Translations under genes and position numbers: made by a program
Assembly: GCA_951217055.1 (NCBI GenBank)
Contig: OX578277.1
Coordinates: 100,753,511-100,817,510 of the forward strand
From: Gerris lacustris
Lineage: Eukaryota > Arthropoda > Insecta > Hemiptera > Gerridae
Length of the DNA stretch: 64,000 nucleotides
Direction: 5' to 3'
Shown: one piece after another, positions 1 through 10,360 of the stretch
Layout: every line of letters begins with the position of its first letter
Numbering within the stretch: position 1 is the first letter of the stretch
The notes under the pieces: model-generated
What the model saw: the letters and a program-made list of their open reading frames with translations, nothing else
Databases searched by the model: none
Told to the model about the DNA's origin: nothing

Positions 1-695
1 GGCAAGCCTTATTTTTTGAATTCCTTGGGGTTAATTCTATCAGTTAATGTTCAATTTTCATAAATAACACATCAGGGAAGTTGAAGTAAGGGGAAGGTAA
101 TAAACAGTTTATTATTTAACATCATCGGTACGCGATTTAGCTAGGCAACCTATTTGCGATGAATCAATCTATCAATTCTCTATCATATATTCTTTATTAA
201 AATTAAATAACAGATGAGGGTATATATTCCTTATACCGGATCTTAGACTACATGTTTTTAAAGTAAAATAAATATTTGTTCTAAAAATATTTTGTAAAAT
301 AAATATTTTGTTCTAAACCCAAATGACAATTTCGTACCGATAAGTATGTTTAAATAAGAATTCTGTAAACGCAGAATACTGAAGAGTTTACTTTAGCTGT
401 AAATAAAAAATAAAAAATACATATAAAAACAACACAGAGCAATTAATAATAATACAGAATTAACGTTTGTACGTATTTTTAAATTAGTATGGGGCTCTCT
501 GTGAACAAACTTTGACATACTATCTATATGGGATTAATTAGTAAAATTTGAAAGTTATAATAAAACAACAATATAAATAAATAGCTTAATCTTATTATTG
601 CCTATATTATAATAAAATAAATTTGTTGGGCGTGAAGTCTTACGTAAAAAGGGTTTCGTTGGTGTTATGAACATAAAATAAGTATAGCGGGTTGA
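1..695. other. AT-rich intergenic DNA, no gene seen
   Basis: I see no coding pattern here. The only open frame (minus strand, 555-755) runs through a G tract and low-complexity sequence, so it is not credible. A 12-G homopolymer lies at 696-707. Confidence 0.6.
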
Positions 696-726
696 GGGGG
701 GGGGGGGACGCTTTTTTTTGACAAAA

Positions 727-835
727 TGGCGCCGAAAACTAAACAATACCCACAAGTGGTATGTATATTTGTAATCTACTCGTTAATACCATTTATGTTT
801 TACCCCACAAAAAATTAAAAAAATAAAATTCTTTC
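727..835 (+). repeat. Paralogue of the empty insertion site of the 1014-3662 element
   Basis: This segment carries the words CGAAAACTAAACA, CACAAGTGGTAT and TATTTGTAATCTACTCG in one continuous run. The same words recur at 980-1013, immediately left of the TIR element, and at 3663-3690, immediately right of it. The segment therefore looks like a duplicate of the target locus without the 2.65-kb insertion. The alignment is by eye. Confidence 0.7.
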
Positions 836-1109
836 TCCGTGACAGGAATTAGCCGCCATCCTGGATTCCCAGTAAATCAGATCAAACTGCTAATCTTATT
901 TTTTCTATGGCCCAGCAGACCGCACATTTTGCATATTTTTCTATATTTTTAGTAACAGCGGAAATACGATTTTAGGGGGCGGAAAACTAAACACTACACA
1001 CAAGTGGTATATATGTTACAGCCAAAGTAATTAATGTGGTTATTATGAATAATTGCCAGCGATTATGTAAACCAACTATTGAATTTGGTCAAAGTGATTA
1101 ATAAAGCTT

Positions 1110-2103
1110 AATTAATCACTTTATCTAGTCATTTAGCATAATATCTGACCCAAGTCAGAGAATGTGATAATATAAGACTGTATTAATCACTTTATCTAGT
1201 CATTTAGCATAATATCTGACCCAAGTCAGAGAATGTGATAATATAAGACTGTATTAATCACTTTATCTAGTCATTTAGCATAATATCTGACCCAAGTCAG
1301 AGAATGTGATAATATAAGACTGTATTAATCACTTTATCTAGTCATTTAGCATAATATCTGACCCAAGTCAGAGAATGTGATAATATAAGACTGTATTAAT
1401 CACTTTATCTAGTCATTTAGCATAATATCTGACCCAAGTCAGAGAATGTGATAATATAAGACTGTATTAATCACTTTATCTAGTCATTTAGCATAATATC
1501 TGACCCAAGTCAGAGAATGTGATAATATAAGACTGTATTAATCACTTTATCTAGTCATTTAGCATAATATCTGACCCAAGTCAGAGAATGTGATAATATA
1601 AGACTGTATTAATCACTTTATCTAGTCATTTAGCATAATATCTGACCCAAGTCAGAGAATGTGATAATATAAGACTGTATTAATCACTTTATCTAGTCAT
1701 TTAGCATAATATCTGACCCAAGTCAGAGAATGTGATAATATAAGACTGTATTAATCACTTTATCTAGTCATTTAGCATAATATCTGACCCAAGTCAGAGA
1801 ATGTGATAATATAAGACTGTATTAATCACTTTATCTAGTCATTTAGCATAATATCTGACCCAAGTCAGAGAATGTGATAATATAAGACTGTATTAATCAC
1901 TTTATCTAGTCATTTAGCATAATATCTGACCCAAGTCAGAGAATGTGATAATATAAGACTGTATTAATCACTTTATCTAGTCATTTAGCATAATATCTGA
2001 CCCAAGTCAGAGAATGTGATAATATAAGACTGTATTAATCACTTTATCTAGTCATTTAGCATAATATCTGACCCAAGTCAGAGAATGTGATAATATAAGA
2101 CTG
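1110..2103 (+). repeat. 71-bp satellite, about 14 near-identical tandem units
   Basis: Units begin TATTAATCACTTTATCTAG at 1181, 1252, 1323 and then every 71 bp to 2033. By eye they are essentially identical. Each unit contains two dyads: TCTGAC-CCAA-GTCAGA, and GTGATAATA facing TATTAATCAC across the unit junction. Near-zero divergence implies recent expansion or homogenisation. Confidence 0.95.
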
Positions 2104-3010
2104 TATTAATCACTTTGCCTAGCTATTATAATATATAATAACGGTTGGAATTTGAAAAATTAATAAAATGCAATTCATTTGAATAATAAGTATAATATAT
2201 TATAAATAAAAAAGTTTTACATGAAAGAAAGTGATAATATAAGACTGTACTAATCACTTTATCTAGTCATTTAGCATAATATCTGACCAAAGTCAGAGAA
2301 TGTGATAATATAAGACTATATTAATCACTTTATCTAGTCATTTAGCATAATATCTGACCCAAGTCAGAGAATGTGATAATATAAGACTGTATTAATCACT
2401 TTATCTAGTCATTTAGCATAATATCTGACCCAAGTCAGAGAATGTGATAATATAAGACTGTATTAATCACTTTGCCTAGCTATTATAATATATAATAACG
2501 GTTGGAATTTGAAAAATTAATAAAATGCAATTCATTTGAATAATAAGTATAATATATTATAAATAAAAAAGTTTTACATGAAAGAAAGTGATAATATAAG
2601 ACTGTACTAATCACTTTATCTAGTCATTTAGCATAATATCTGACCCAAGTCAGAGAATGTGATAATATAAGACTGTATTAATCACTTTGCCTAGCTATTA
2701 TAATATATAATAACGGTTGGAATTTGAAAAATTAATAAAATGCAATTCATTTGAATAATAAGTATAATATATTATAAATAAAAAAGTTTTACATGAAAGA
2801 AAGTGATAATATAAGACTGTACTAATCACTTTATCTAGTCATTTAGCATAATATCTGACCCAAGTCAGAGAATGTGATAATATAAGACTGTATTAATCAC
2901 TTTGCCTAGCTATTATAATATATAATAACGGTTGGAATTTGAAAAATTAATAAAATGCAATTCATTTGAATAATAAGTATAATATATTATAAATAAAAAA
3001 GTTTTACATA
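2104..3010 (+). repeat. Higher-order array of 144-bp and 71-bp units
   Basis: A diverged 144-bp unit, marked by TTTGCCTAGCTATTATAATA, begins at 2104, 2461, 2676 and 2891. It alternates with three, one and one copies of the 71-bp unit (starting 2248, 2319, 2390; 2605; 2820). The last two rounds give a 215-bp higher-order period (71+144). The 144-bp unit is 2 x 71 + 2 bp long and shares the unit borders, so it may be a diverged dimer or an insertion-bearing unit. Confidence 0.9.
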
Positions 3011-3403
3011 AAAGAAAGTTATTCATAAAAAAGTTTTACATAAACTTTATTCACATGGAAAGATTTTTTAAAAAGGTTAAGTAAGAAAAATAATAAAACA
3101 GAGGTAAAATTACGAGTCTATCTTCTTATCTATTTTTAATTTTTGGATGTAAGACTTTTGTGGCTGTTGGAATTGCACAAGGTTTTTTACACTTATAACG
3201 ATTGGAAATACAATCGCTGTGACAATTGCACTGATAAAATCCCTAGCCTCCTAAGTGAGGTCCCCCCCTTGCACTCTAGCACACAAAAATTAACTAATTC
3301 AATCAAAACTTGTTAAAGATCAAAAGTCACAAAGCTGTAATAGTCAAACAGAAGTTTAGTGTGGTTTACAGTCAGTGATTTACACATTATGTCTAGGTAG
3401 GGA

Positions 3404-3417
3404 GGGGGGGGGGGGGG
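3404..3417 (+). repeat. G14 homopolymer
   Basis: An uninterrupted G tract inside the 1014-3662 element, embedded in AT-rich sequence. Confidence 0.95.
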
Positions 3418-3551
3418 TGATATTTCCCACTCTCGCCACTCTTATATCACTTTAACCACTTTAAAGTAAAATATTTTTCATAATATCTGGATAAAGTTAT
3501 TAATTTTTTATAGGAATTATTACTTTAACTATATTGTCCCAGCTATTATGA

Positions 3552-3599
3552 AAAATGACTAGACAAAGTGATTAATAAATCACTTTGTCTAGTCATTTT
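3552..3599. repeat. Perfect 21-bp inverted repeat with 6-nt loop
   Basis: The arms 3552-3572 and 3579-3599 are perfect reverse complements around TAATAA. The core words AGTGAT/ATCACT and CTAGTC are those of the 71-bp satellite unit. This hairpin is a plausible ancestral seed for the satellite. Confidence 0.9.
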
Positions 3600-3662
3600 A
3601 GTCATTATATATAAAATCTAGCCATTATTCATAATGACCAATTTATTACTTTGGCTGTAACA

Positions 3663-4600
3663 TATATATTTGTAATCTACTCGTCAATATATTTCATTTG
3701 GTACCCCACTCAAAATTTAAAAAAAAAAAAAATTCGCGCGATGTTATCCGCCATTTTGAATTTGAAAAGCTGATAATTGTTAGTTCTCTATATTTTTCCG
3801 GTGTGCGCGTTAAAACGATCTTTAATACTGGAATGTTTCATGTTTTTATCTCTTTTGGTTCAAAAGTTATTGGAACCGTACAGAGTGACAGACAGACACA
3901 GGAACGAAACTATAAGGGTTTTTTTTTTTTGGTTTTACCAACGAAACCCTAAAAAGCACATTTTAGCCCAAACTTACAGCTCTCTTAATTGAATATTGTT
4001 AAGTAATGTTTTTTAAATGAATGCTTGAATTTCTATATTGTCGTGTACCACAAATAAAGAAAAAAGAATCACGAAGATGGACCACAAAAACAGACATAAT
4101 TTTATCTTTTCAACATGGAGAATACCCAGCTAATATTTATTAAACCAAGTAAATTATTTCAAAATAGTTTATATATATATATATATTTTTTAAAAGTAAT
4201 AAATAAAGCCATTTTCCGGTAGCATTCATATTTCGGTTGTAAAAAGCAGTAATTATTGGAAAAAGTATAAAAATATGTAACCTAACATAATCCTCAAAAA
4301 TAATCCTACATTTGAGGTGATAAAATGTAGAATGTTCGGGAGTTTTCCCGAACTCTAAGCTTATAATAACCCTATTAGAGTGTTTTGCTCTGATTCAGAC
4401 CCAAATATTACAAACCTTCTAAGTTTTTCAGGAGATGACCCCATCGTAGCGTGATGTGAATTCCGGTGTTTTTGCTTTCATTGCGTAGCAGTTTTGTTTA
4501 TTGCTTTGATTTATTATCACGATGCTTATCATCTATAAAAATTCATGCAGTAGAGAAAAACTGCGAACTCTACAACCTCTATTTCCTGTTTTTACATAAA
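3663..4600. other. Right flank of TIR element and AT-rich DNA, no gene seen
   Basis: The first ~90 bp match the paralogue at 750-835. At 3880-3950 there is a dispersed-repeat tail with a GACAGACAGACACAGGAACG word and the dyad AAGGGTTT...AAACCCT. The overlapping short frames at 3698-3992 read through this repeat and are not credible genes. Confidence 0.5.
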
Positions 4601-4610
4601 AAAAAAACGT

Positions 4611-5314
4611 GTGGTGTCGTGGGACACCCGGTAAGAACGAAGTTCCTTACGCTTTATATTAAATATAAATTATATAATTACAGTGCTAAGTATATTATGA
4701 TACTATCTACTTATACATGGCGGAGTTAGAATAAGAGACAAAATTAAAAGTAACTATTTGTACTAGCGGAGTTAAGGCTAAATTAAAAGAACAACTTTTT
4801 ATTATCTTTGAAAAGACCGTCTTACAATAAGTGATGTATTGTAAATTGAGAAAAAAGTTAATTTTTATTAGTTTATAGTTAAAGCAGATGGTTGTAGAGA
4901 AGAAAAGAACTGTCCTATCAGACCTCCTTCGGCGAATCTCCAATTAAAATAATATAATATAGAATATAAATCACCAACACTAAAAAACTTCTGCTTGTAT
5001 CAGGTTGAAATTTCACATGCCTGTTTCAATTGTACTTTAGACAATGTGAATGAAGTTTTATTGAAATCGTTACGTTAGAACGTAAGAAATCTGTAAAAAC
5101 GTTGTTATCTTTATTTAAAACGTTTAGGTCCGCTTTAATAAATTTAGCGATCTTTATCACTTCATAGCAGTGTCGATTGTCATCGGTAGATTTCGTGATG
5201 GATTTTGCGTGACGGTGATTTTGTGACGCTTATTTTGTGACGGTGATTTTGGTCGTTTTTTTTCGGATTTACTCCCGGGCTCCAGAACGTGGCATAAGGA
5301 ACTTGGTTCCAAAA
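4611..5314 (+). mobile_element. TIR element, family Q, copy 1
   Basis: The outer palindrome GGTGTCGTGGGACACC is followed by GAACGAAGTTCCTTA on the left. The inverted partner TAAGGAACTTGGTTCC is at 5295-5310. The interior shares landmarks with the copies at 6297 and 32309: an ATGGCGGAGTTAGAA word, a GTGACGGTGATTTTG region (5210-5250) and ACTCCCGGGCTCCAG near the right end. No transposase is seen, so it is a non-autonomous element. Confidence 0.7.
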
Positions 5315-5439
5315 ACCTACAATGTAGTAATGAAAATAGAAAAATGAATAGAAAATTTAGAATCCATTGGGGAAAAACTATTTAAAAAATTAAATTATAA
5401 AAATAATACGGATACTGAACGAATAGTACCAGAATATGA

Positions 5440-5625
5440 TGATGATTTAATTTTTAAGTATTTTGTAGTATTCATACTACAGAAAGTTAACATTTTAATA
5501 AAATTTGTTGATACCCGACCTTTTGCATCAAGGAAGACTATATTTTTTTGAACTTATTTACTGGACCGTTAGATACCCTACAATTTTTAAATCAAATTAT
5601 AATTATTATTAACAACGGGAGAAAC
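5440..5625 (+). repeat. Dispersed repeat with TAGTATTCATACTAC palindrome
   Basis: It contains GTAGTATTCATACTACAGAA at 5465-5485 and TTTAAATCAAATTATAATTA at 5586-5605. The same pair of words occurs at 36750-36810, so this is a dispersed repeat family. No coding content. Confidence 0.5.
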
Positions 5626-5639
5626 AGAGAAAAATAGAG

Positions 5640-5714
5640 TCCAGCGACGGGATTCGAACCACGGGGCTCCTATATTTAAAGTACAAACGCTCTAACCAAC
5701 TAAGCTACACTGAA
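5640..5714 (-). tRNA. tRNA-like sequence, probably a pseudogene or tRNA-derived repeat
   Basis: On the minus strand the 75-nt sequence has a fully pairable acceptor stem (TTCAGTG with CGCTGGA, allowing G-U), TA at positions 8-9, a D arm matching TAGCTTAGTTGGTTAGAGC and a B box GGTTCGAATCC. The defects are real. The T stem (CGTGG against CCCGT) pairs at only two positions. Canonical numbering gives anticodon TTT (Lys) but with C instead of T at position 33 and one mismatch in the anticodon stem. Shifting the stem by one gives loop CTTTAAA and anticodon TTA. I read it as a decayed tRNA or the head of a tRNA-derived SINE, not a working gene. Confidence 0.5.
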
Positions 5715-6296
5715 GAATAATTTCCTCTGTCGTTAACGATACCTAGTCCCGAATTAAGCTTTCAATTTTTTCAAAAGTCTAGGAATCGCCATTTACGATA
5801 ATAGAACTAGACTGAGAATGATGACTCTAGGTCATGCTACATCAGATTTACAAAAATATAGTATGATTTAGTTGTGCTAAATTAATTTGTGTTATAATTC
5901 AGCATACTTTACGATTAATTACTTGTGTGAATGAACTGATTAAGAATTATGACGATATCACCTTACACAATTTGTCATTGAAAAACCCTAACAATATAGG
6001 AATAACTGTACATTGATTAATGTAATAAGGAAAAGTATGTTAGATTTCACAGAGCTTTAAAATTACATTAATTAAGAGGATAATTAGTCAAATATTTGTC
6101 CGTTCAATTAAAACATGATAATTAACATTTTAGTTTTTACAACTGCGTTTTTCGTCCTTGATTGGCTTATCTTTAAGGCTAAGATCATTAACGCCTAATG
6201 TAAATAAAAAAATGTGATTTGTACAAAATTTAGTTTATGCCAAAACTATCCTCTTCAATAAAGGGTGATTTGTGTTTATAGTAGAAAAAAATACAT

Positions 6297-7100
6297 GTGG
6301 TGTCGCGGGACACCCGGTAAGAACGAAGTTCCTTACATTTTTCATTAAATATAAGTTATAAAATCACACTGCTAAGTACGTATACATTGCTAACTACTTA
6401 TTCATGGCGGAGTTAGAAAAGAGACTAAATTAAAAGTAATGAACTGTTTGCACCTAGCAGAGTTAAGGCAAAATTAAAAGAAAATCATTATTTGTATAAT
6501 TAAAGCAAGCGTCTTACTATAAATATATATTGAATATAAGAAAAAATTTGATCATGATGAGTTTAAAGTGAAAGATTATGTTTGTTAAAGGAGTTTGGAT
6601 TGAATTAGGACTATAGGTAGTTTTCTACCTACCCGGCCAATTAATTTAAAATATTAAAAAATATATCTCTTCCCTACTCTACAGCTTCTGCTTGTATCAG
6701 GGTGAAATTTTACATGATTATATTTACATGATTATAAAACAAAGTGACATTTTTTACATATATAACAAAAATAATCAAAACAAGTCAAGTAACAGGCTTC
6801 CTTAATTTTTTTCCCGTCTTTTGAAGGTTACGTTTACGCGAGCGTTGCGCGTGAACGCTTGGGCGGATAACGTTTTCCGACGAACTCAGCCTGGGCATTG
6901 GTAAAATGAACAAGTGCACCAAGTTTCATCTAACTCGATGATCTTTTACTCAAGTTATCGTCATCTGTAGATTTCATGACGGAGTTTGCGTGACGGTGAT
7001 TTTGTGACGGTTATTTTATGACGGTGATTTTGGTCGTTTATTTCGGATTCACTCCCGGGCTCCAGCTCCAGAACGTGCCATAAGAAACTTCGTTCCAAAA
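6297..7100 (+). mobile_element. TIR element, family Q, copy 2
   Basis: It starts with GTGGTGTCGCGGGACACCC and GAACGAAGTTCCTTAC and ends with AAGAAACTTCGTTCC. The interior matches copy 1 but is longer. It includes TTACGCGAGCGTTGCGCG (6832-6849), the GTGACGG repeats and ACTCCCGGGCTCCAG. No protein is encoded. Confidence 0.75.
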
Positions 7101-7154
7101 ATAAAATTTAGATACGGCACTATAAACGGAACACAAAAGTTCCTATGATCAACA

Positions 7155-7345
7155 TGGTCTGCCAATTAGTGGGGCACATAGCTTCCTCACGTCCTATTTT
7201 GTATAGTTAAATGATTTTATGCTATTACACCTATTATTTTTAATTTATTTAATAATTTCAATCCTTTTGTTATCTTGTCAAAATTGTTTTGATTTTTCTT
7301 CCGAACTTAACGAAGGCAACGGAAGCCATGAGTTGGTTCTGAAGA
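7155..7345 (+). repeat. Dispersed repeat family P, short copy
   Basis: It opens with CTGCCAATTAGTGGGGCACA and TAGCTTCCTC and closes near AACGAAGGCAACGGAAGCC. The same opening and closing words bound longer copies at 23015, 24799 and 48015. Confidence 0.55.
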
Positions 7346-7619
7346 ACGAAAAAAATATATTTATCTACTCACGGCAGCAAAATTAAGCTGTTTGTTCAAA
7401 AAATTGTACTATTTTCAATCTGCAAATGTACTTTTTCTTGATTATTTTGTAAACATGTCCAAAAACAAAAGCAAAAATAATAAAGTGTCAGCAAAATAAC
7501 AAACAGGCTGGCATTATAAGAAAAGGTTACTAGATCACAGATTATGAACTCTCCCACATTGTTCAATTTTATATATTTAAGCGTAATATTCTACTAAATA
7601 TTTATATCTTTTTACTACA

Positions 7620-7925
7620 TTTTTATTAGCTTGCTTCCTTGTTTGTTTGTTTGTCTTGCAATCGATTTTTTACTAACTTCCCGAGTAGCTGGACATTTGA
7701 AACTTTTAGAATAGCTCAGAACACGACGACAATGCATTATTTTAATACTTTTAGCCATCTTTCAGCAGAATTTAATTCGTTTTCAGCACATTTTGCTGTA
7801 TGGAAAGTTAGTTCGGAAAAACTCCGCAATTTATTTTATTTGTTTTGACATGCCCCATATTTACAATCTTCATTTTGACGGGTTTCAAATTTGTGATTTA
7901 TTATCAAGTTATAAGAGATATATAT
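7620..7925 (+). repeat. Dispersed repeat family S, copy 1
   Basis: Shared words include TTGCAATCGATTTTT, AACTTCCCGAGTAGCTGGAC, CTTTTAGCCATCTTTCAGCA and ATTTTGACGGGTTTCAAATT. Other copies lie at 20895-21135 (inverted) and 44985-45288. A 69-codon frame inside it (7639-7848) is not supported by the other copies. Confidence 0.65.
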
Positions 7926-7959
7926 ATTTATATATATTCATTATTTACTGTCAAATCAG

Positions 7960-8305
7960 ATAAACACTTTTGAAGATATAGGTGTAAATTAATGTATGTT
8001 TCTGAGCATTTTATAGAGGAATAAGAGAGCGCAGATGGTAGAAACGTATATGGGACCAACAAAGAGCTAATCATGACCTACAATCTAAATTTCATTAAAA
8101 TCAGACGTGTAGATTTTAAGATATATGTTGGTTCGCAAAAATTGGGTGACAGACCGACAGACGCAGACACGGGACCATAAATGTACTCTGATGTCTTAAA
8201 CGGATTTCTGTCTTGGAATTTTTGAAATCGGAGATATAAAATATTTTCGTTCTTCAGAACGATTACATATAGAATCCATTACCTTCGGTAAGCTTGGATT
8301 CGGTT
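7960..8305 (+). repeat. Dispersed repeat family P, partial copy
   Basis: It carries the family landmarks ATATGTTGGTTCGCAAAAAT, GACAGACCGACAGACGCAGA, TTTCTGTCTTGGAATTTTTG and CCATTACCTTCGGTAAGC at its right end. Confidence 0.65.
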
Positions 8306-8542
8306 TAAAGTTATTTGGGATAAAGGAATCTGGATTTATTAAGTTCCCCCTAAGATTTTATATCGATGATCAGGATATGGTAATAATATTTTATGATCAT
8401 TTGATCCTAAAGTGTACTATAAATAATTTTACTCTCTTCTGCATCCTGCTTACTTTCTTAACAAAAGAACCTTCAAGATCGTGCAACTTAATATTTATGA
8501 ACAATATATATCTGTACATGATAAGTCCAAAAATATTAAAAG

Positions 8543-8544
<2 letters not shown>

Positions 8545-8611
<67 letters not shown>
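8545..8611 (+). repeat. (AT)n microsatellite
   Basis: An uninterrupted AT dinucleotide tract of about 67 bp directly abuts the left end of the palindromic element. It creates tyrosine-isoleucine open frames on both strands that are artefacts. Confidence 0.97.
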
Positions 8612-8614
<3 letters not shown>

Positions 8615-9646
8615 GGTGGTCCAAAAGTCTCCCCCCCCCTCTTAACTTTTGAACGGTATGAGATATTAATGAAACTTGGGGGATCTCTACCATATAAAGG
8701 TAAGTTTGTTTTCATGCCATCACCCACTAGGGGCAACCACCCACTTTGCCCCCAGGCCACCCAACTTCAAAATTTCAAATTGGAGTGTATATTTTTGATA
8801 GCATATTTGGATTCTACAGTGAAAAATAATAAACTTTTACTTGAAACTTTTTTTTCTATTCCCAATATTTTGCCCCCTATAGGTGGGCAAAGATAGCAAA
8901 ATTACCCTACCGATAATACGTTGTAAAATCTAAACGGTTAAATTAATGAAACTTAGGGGATCCGTACCATGTAAAGGGAAGTTTGTTTTCATGCAACCGC
9001 GCTATAGGGGCAACCTCCCATTTTGCCCCCAGACCACCTAACTTCAAAATTTTGTCCTAGAATGTATATTTTTGATAGCAGATTTAGATTCTACGGCAAA
9101 AAATAAAAATATTTTATTTGAAACTTTTTTTTCTACCTCTAATATTTTTCCTGGGGGGCAAAGGTATAAAAATCGTAGATTTCAGCGCCTGGGGGCAAAA
9201 TGGAGGTTGCCCCTAGTACGCGAGTGGATGATTAAACACTTCTCTTTACATGGTACAGATCCCCCAAGTTCCATGACTTTATTTCAAACCGTTTAGATTT
9301 TATAACGATCTAAGTGTTATTTTATTACTATTTCGGAAGGGTTATTTTGCTATCTTTGCACCCGTGTAGGGGGCAAAATATTGGAGATAGAAAAAATAGT
9401 TGCAAAGTAAAAGTTTATTATTTTACACCGTAGAATCCAAATATGCTATCAAAAATATACGCTCCAATTTGAAATTTTAAAGTTGGTGGCCTGGGGGCAA
9501 AGTGGGTGGTTGCCCCTAGTGGGTGATTGCATGAAAACAAACTTCCCTTTGTATGGTAGAGATCCCCCAAGTTTCATTAATTTATCTCAAACCGTTCAAA
9601 AATTAAGAGGGGGGGGGGGGGGGGGAGAGACTTTTGGACCACCCTG
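8612..9646 (+). mobile_element. Four-module palindromic (foldback) element, copy 1
   Basis: The left end AGGGTGGTCCAAAAGTCT pairs with the right end AGACTTTTGGACCACCCT. Each side holds two related modules of roughly 250-300 bp, giving a head-to-head palindrome: two modules forward and two inverted. Every module repeats the words ATTAATGAAACTT, GGGGATC, TTTGTTTTCATGC, TAGGGGCAACC, TTTTGCCCCCAG and TGATAGCA. No transposase is present. C and G tracts lie just inside the ends. Short open frames here are by-products of the repeats. Confidence 0.85.
9609..9625 (+). repeat. G17 homopolymer
   Basis: An uninterrupted G tract just inside the right end of the palindromic element. Confidence 0.95.
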
Positions 9647-10360
9647 TATATATATTATAAAGAACATTGATTTATATGATGCCGAATCATATTTCTTCGA
9701 TATTCGCCTGATAAGTAATAATCACTTCATTATTGGTGTAATTTGTATAATGTTTCCTTTACGAACGGTATTAATCGAATCTGTCGGATTAAAGAAAATA
9801 TAATTATAATATTTCAAGGTAGAATTAAAAACTGATTTATAGATATGTATTTGTGTTTAATGTGTTTAAAAACTTCACCAATAATAAAACACTTTTGCTA
9901 ATTGGGTTTTCAAGCTAATTAAACCATATTTTTGAAAAAATATTTAGATTTATAAATTTTACAGAAACTGGAATCGAATAATGTTTTATAAAGTTTAAAA
10001 TGAGGGGTCCAAGGGATAGGAAACGTGCTAGAGAGCAAGATACCATATCTTGGCTACGTTGTTGATAATCATAATATATTCTTGGCCGTGTTTCGGCACA
10101 GAATCCTAACCTCTATTAGTCTTCGCCTCTATTACACCTCTATTCAAATTATAAACTTTAACCAATTAGGGTAAATTGTATCACAATAAGTAACTCATTT
10201 TTATTGAACTAATTTTAATTTTTCCAAATGCTGTTTCTATACTAAAGTTTTGAAGGAATAGTTTACCGACCAACACTACACACGTGTATAAAGGGTCTGG
10301 TATCACTTCAGTATTGGATTGATACAATGTTCCCAGGTTTGCTATACAGACCCACTTGAG
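9647..10360. other. AT-rich DNA, no gene seen
   Basis: Nothing recognisable beyond AT-rich sequence. A 61-codon frame on the minus strand (10181-10366) has no family features. Confidence 0.5.

Larger units (their letters stand above)
1014..3662. mobile_element. TIR element with internal satellite arrays
   Basis: The left end starts TGTTACAGCCAAAGTAAT and the right end is its reverse complement (3645-3662). The inverted similarity continues for about 46 bp at roughly 85% identity, including the shared word ATTATGAATAAT. Both flanks read TATATA (1008-1013 and 3663-3668), so the target duplication is TA or TATATA. No transposase is present; the interior is almost entirely tandem repeats plus AT-rich filler. 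It is most simply a non-autonomous TIR element, possibly mariner-like from the TA target, whose subterminal sequence was amplified. Confidence 0.75.

Noticed and set aside
1110..3010. CRISPR-like array of regular repeats
   Set aside because: There are no unique spacers: the whole 71-bp unit repeats, and the context is eukaryotic.
5640..5714. Functional ochre-suppressor tRNA (anticodon TTA)
   Set aside because: That reading requires shifting the anticodon stem, and the T stem is largely unpaired; a decayed tRNA is more likely.
8377..8760. Frames rich in Tyr-Ile as coding sequence
   Set aside because: They read through the (AT)n microsatellite on both strands.
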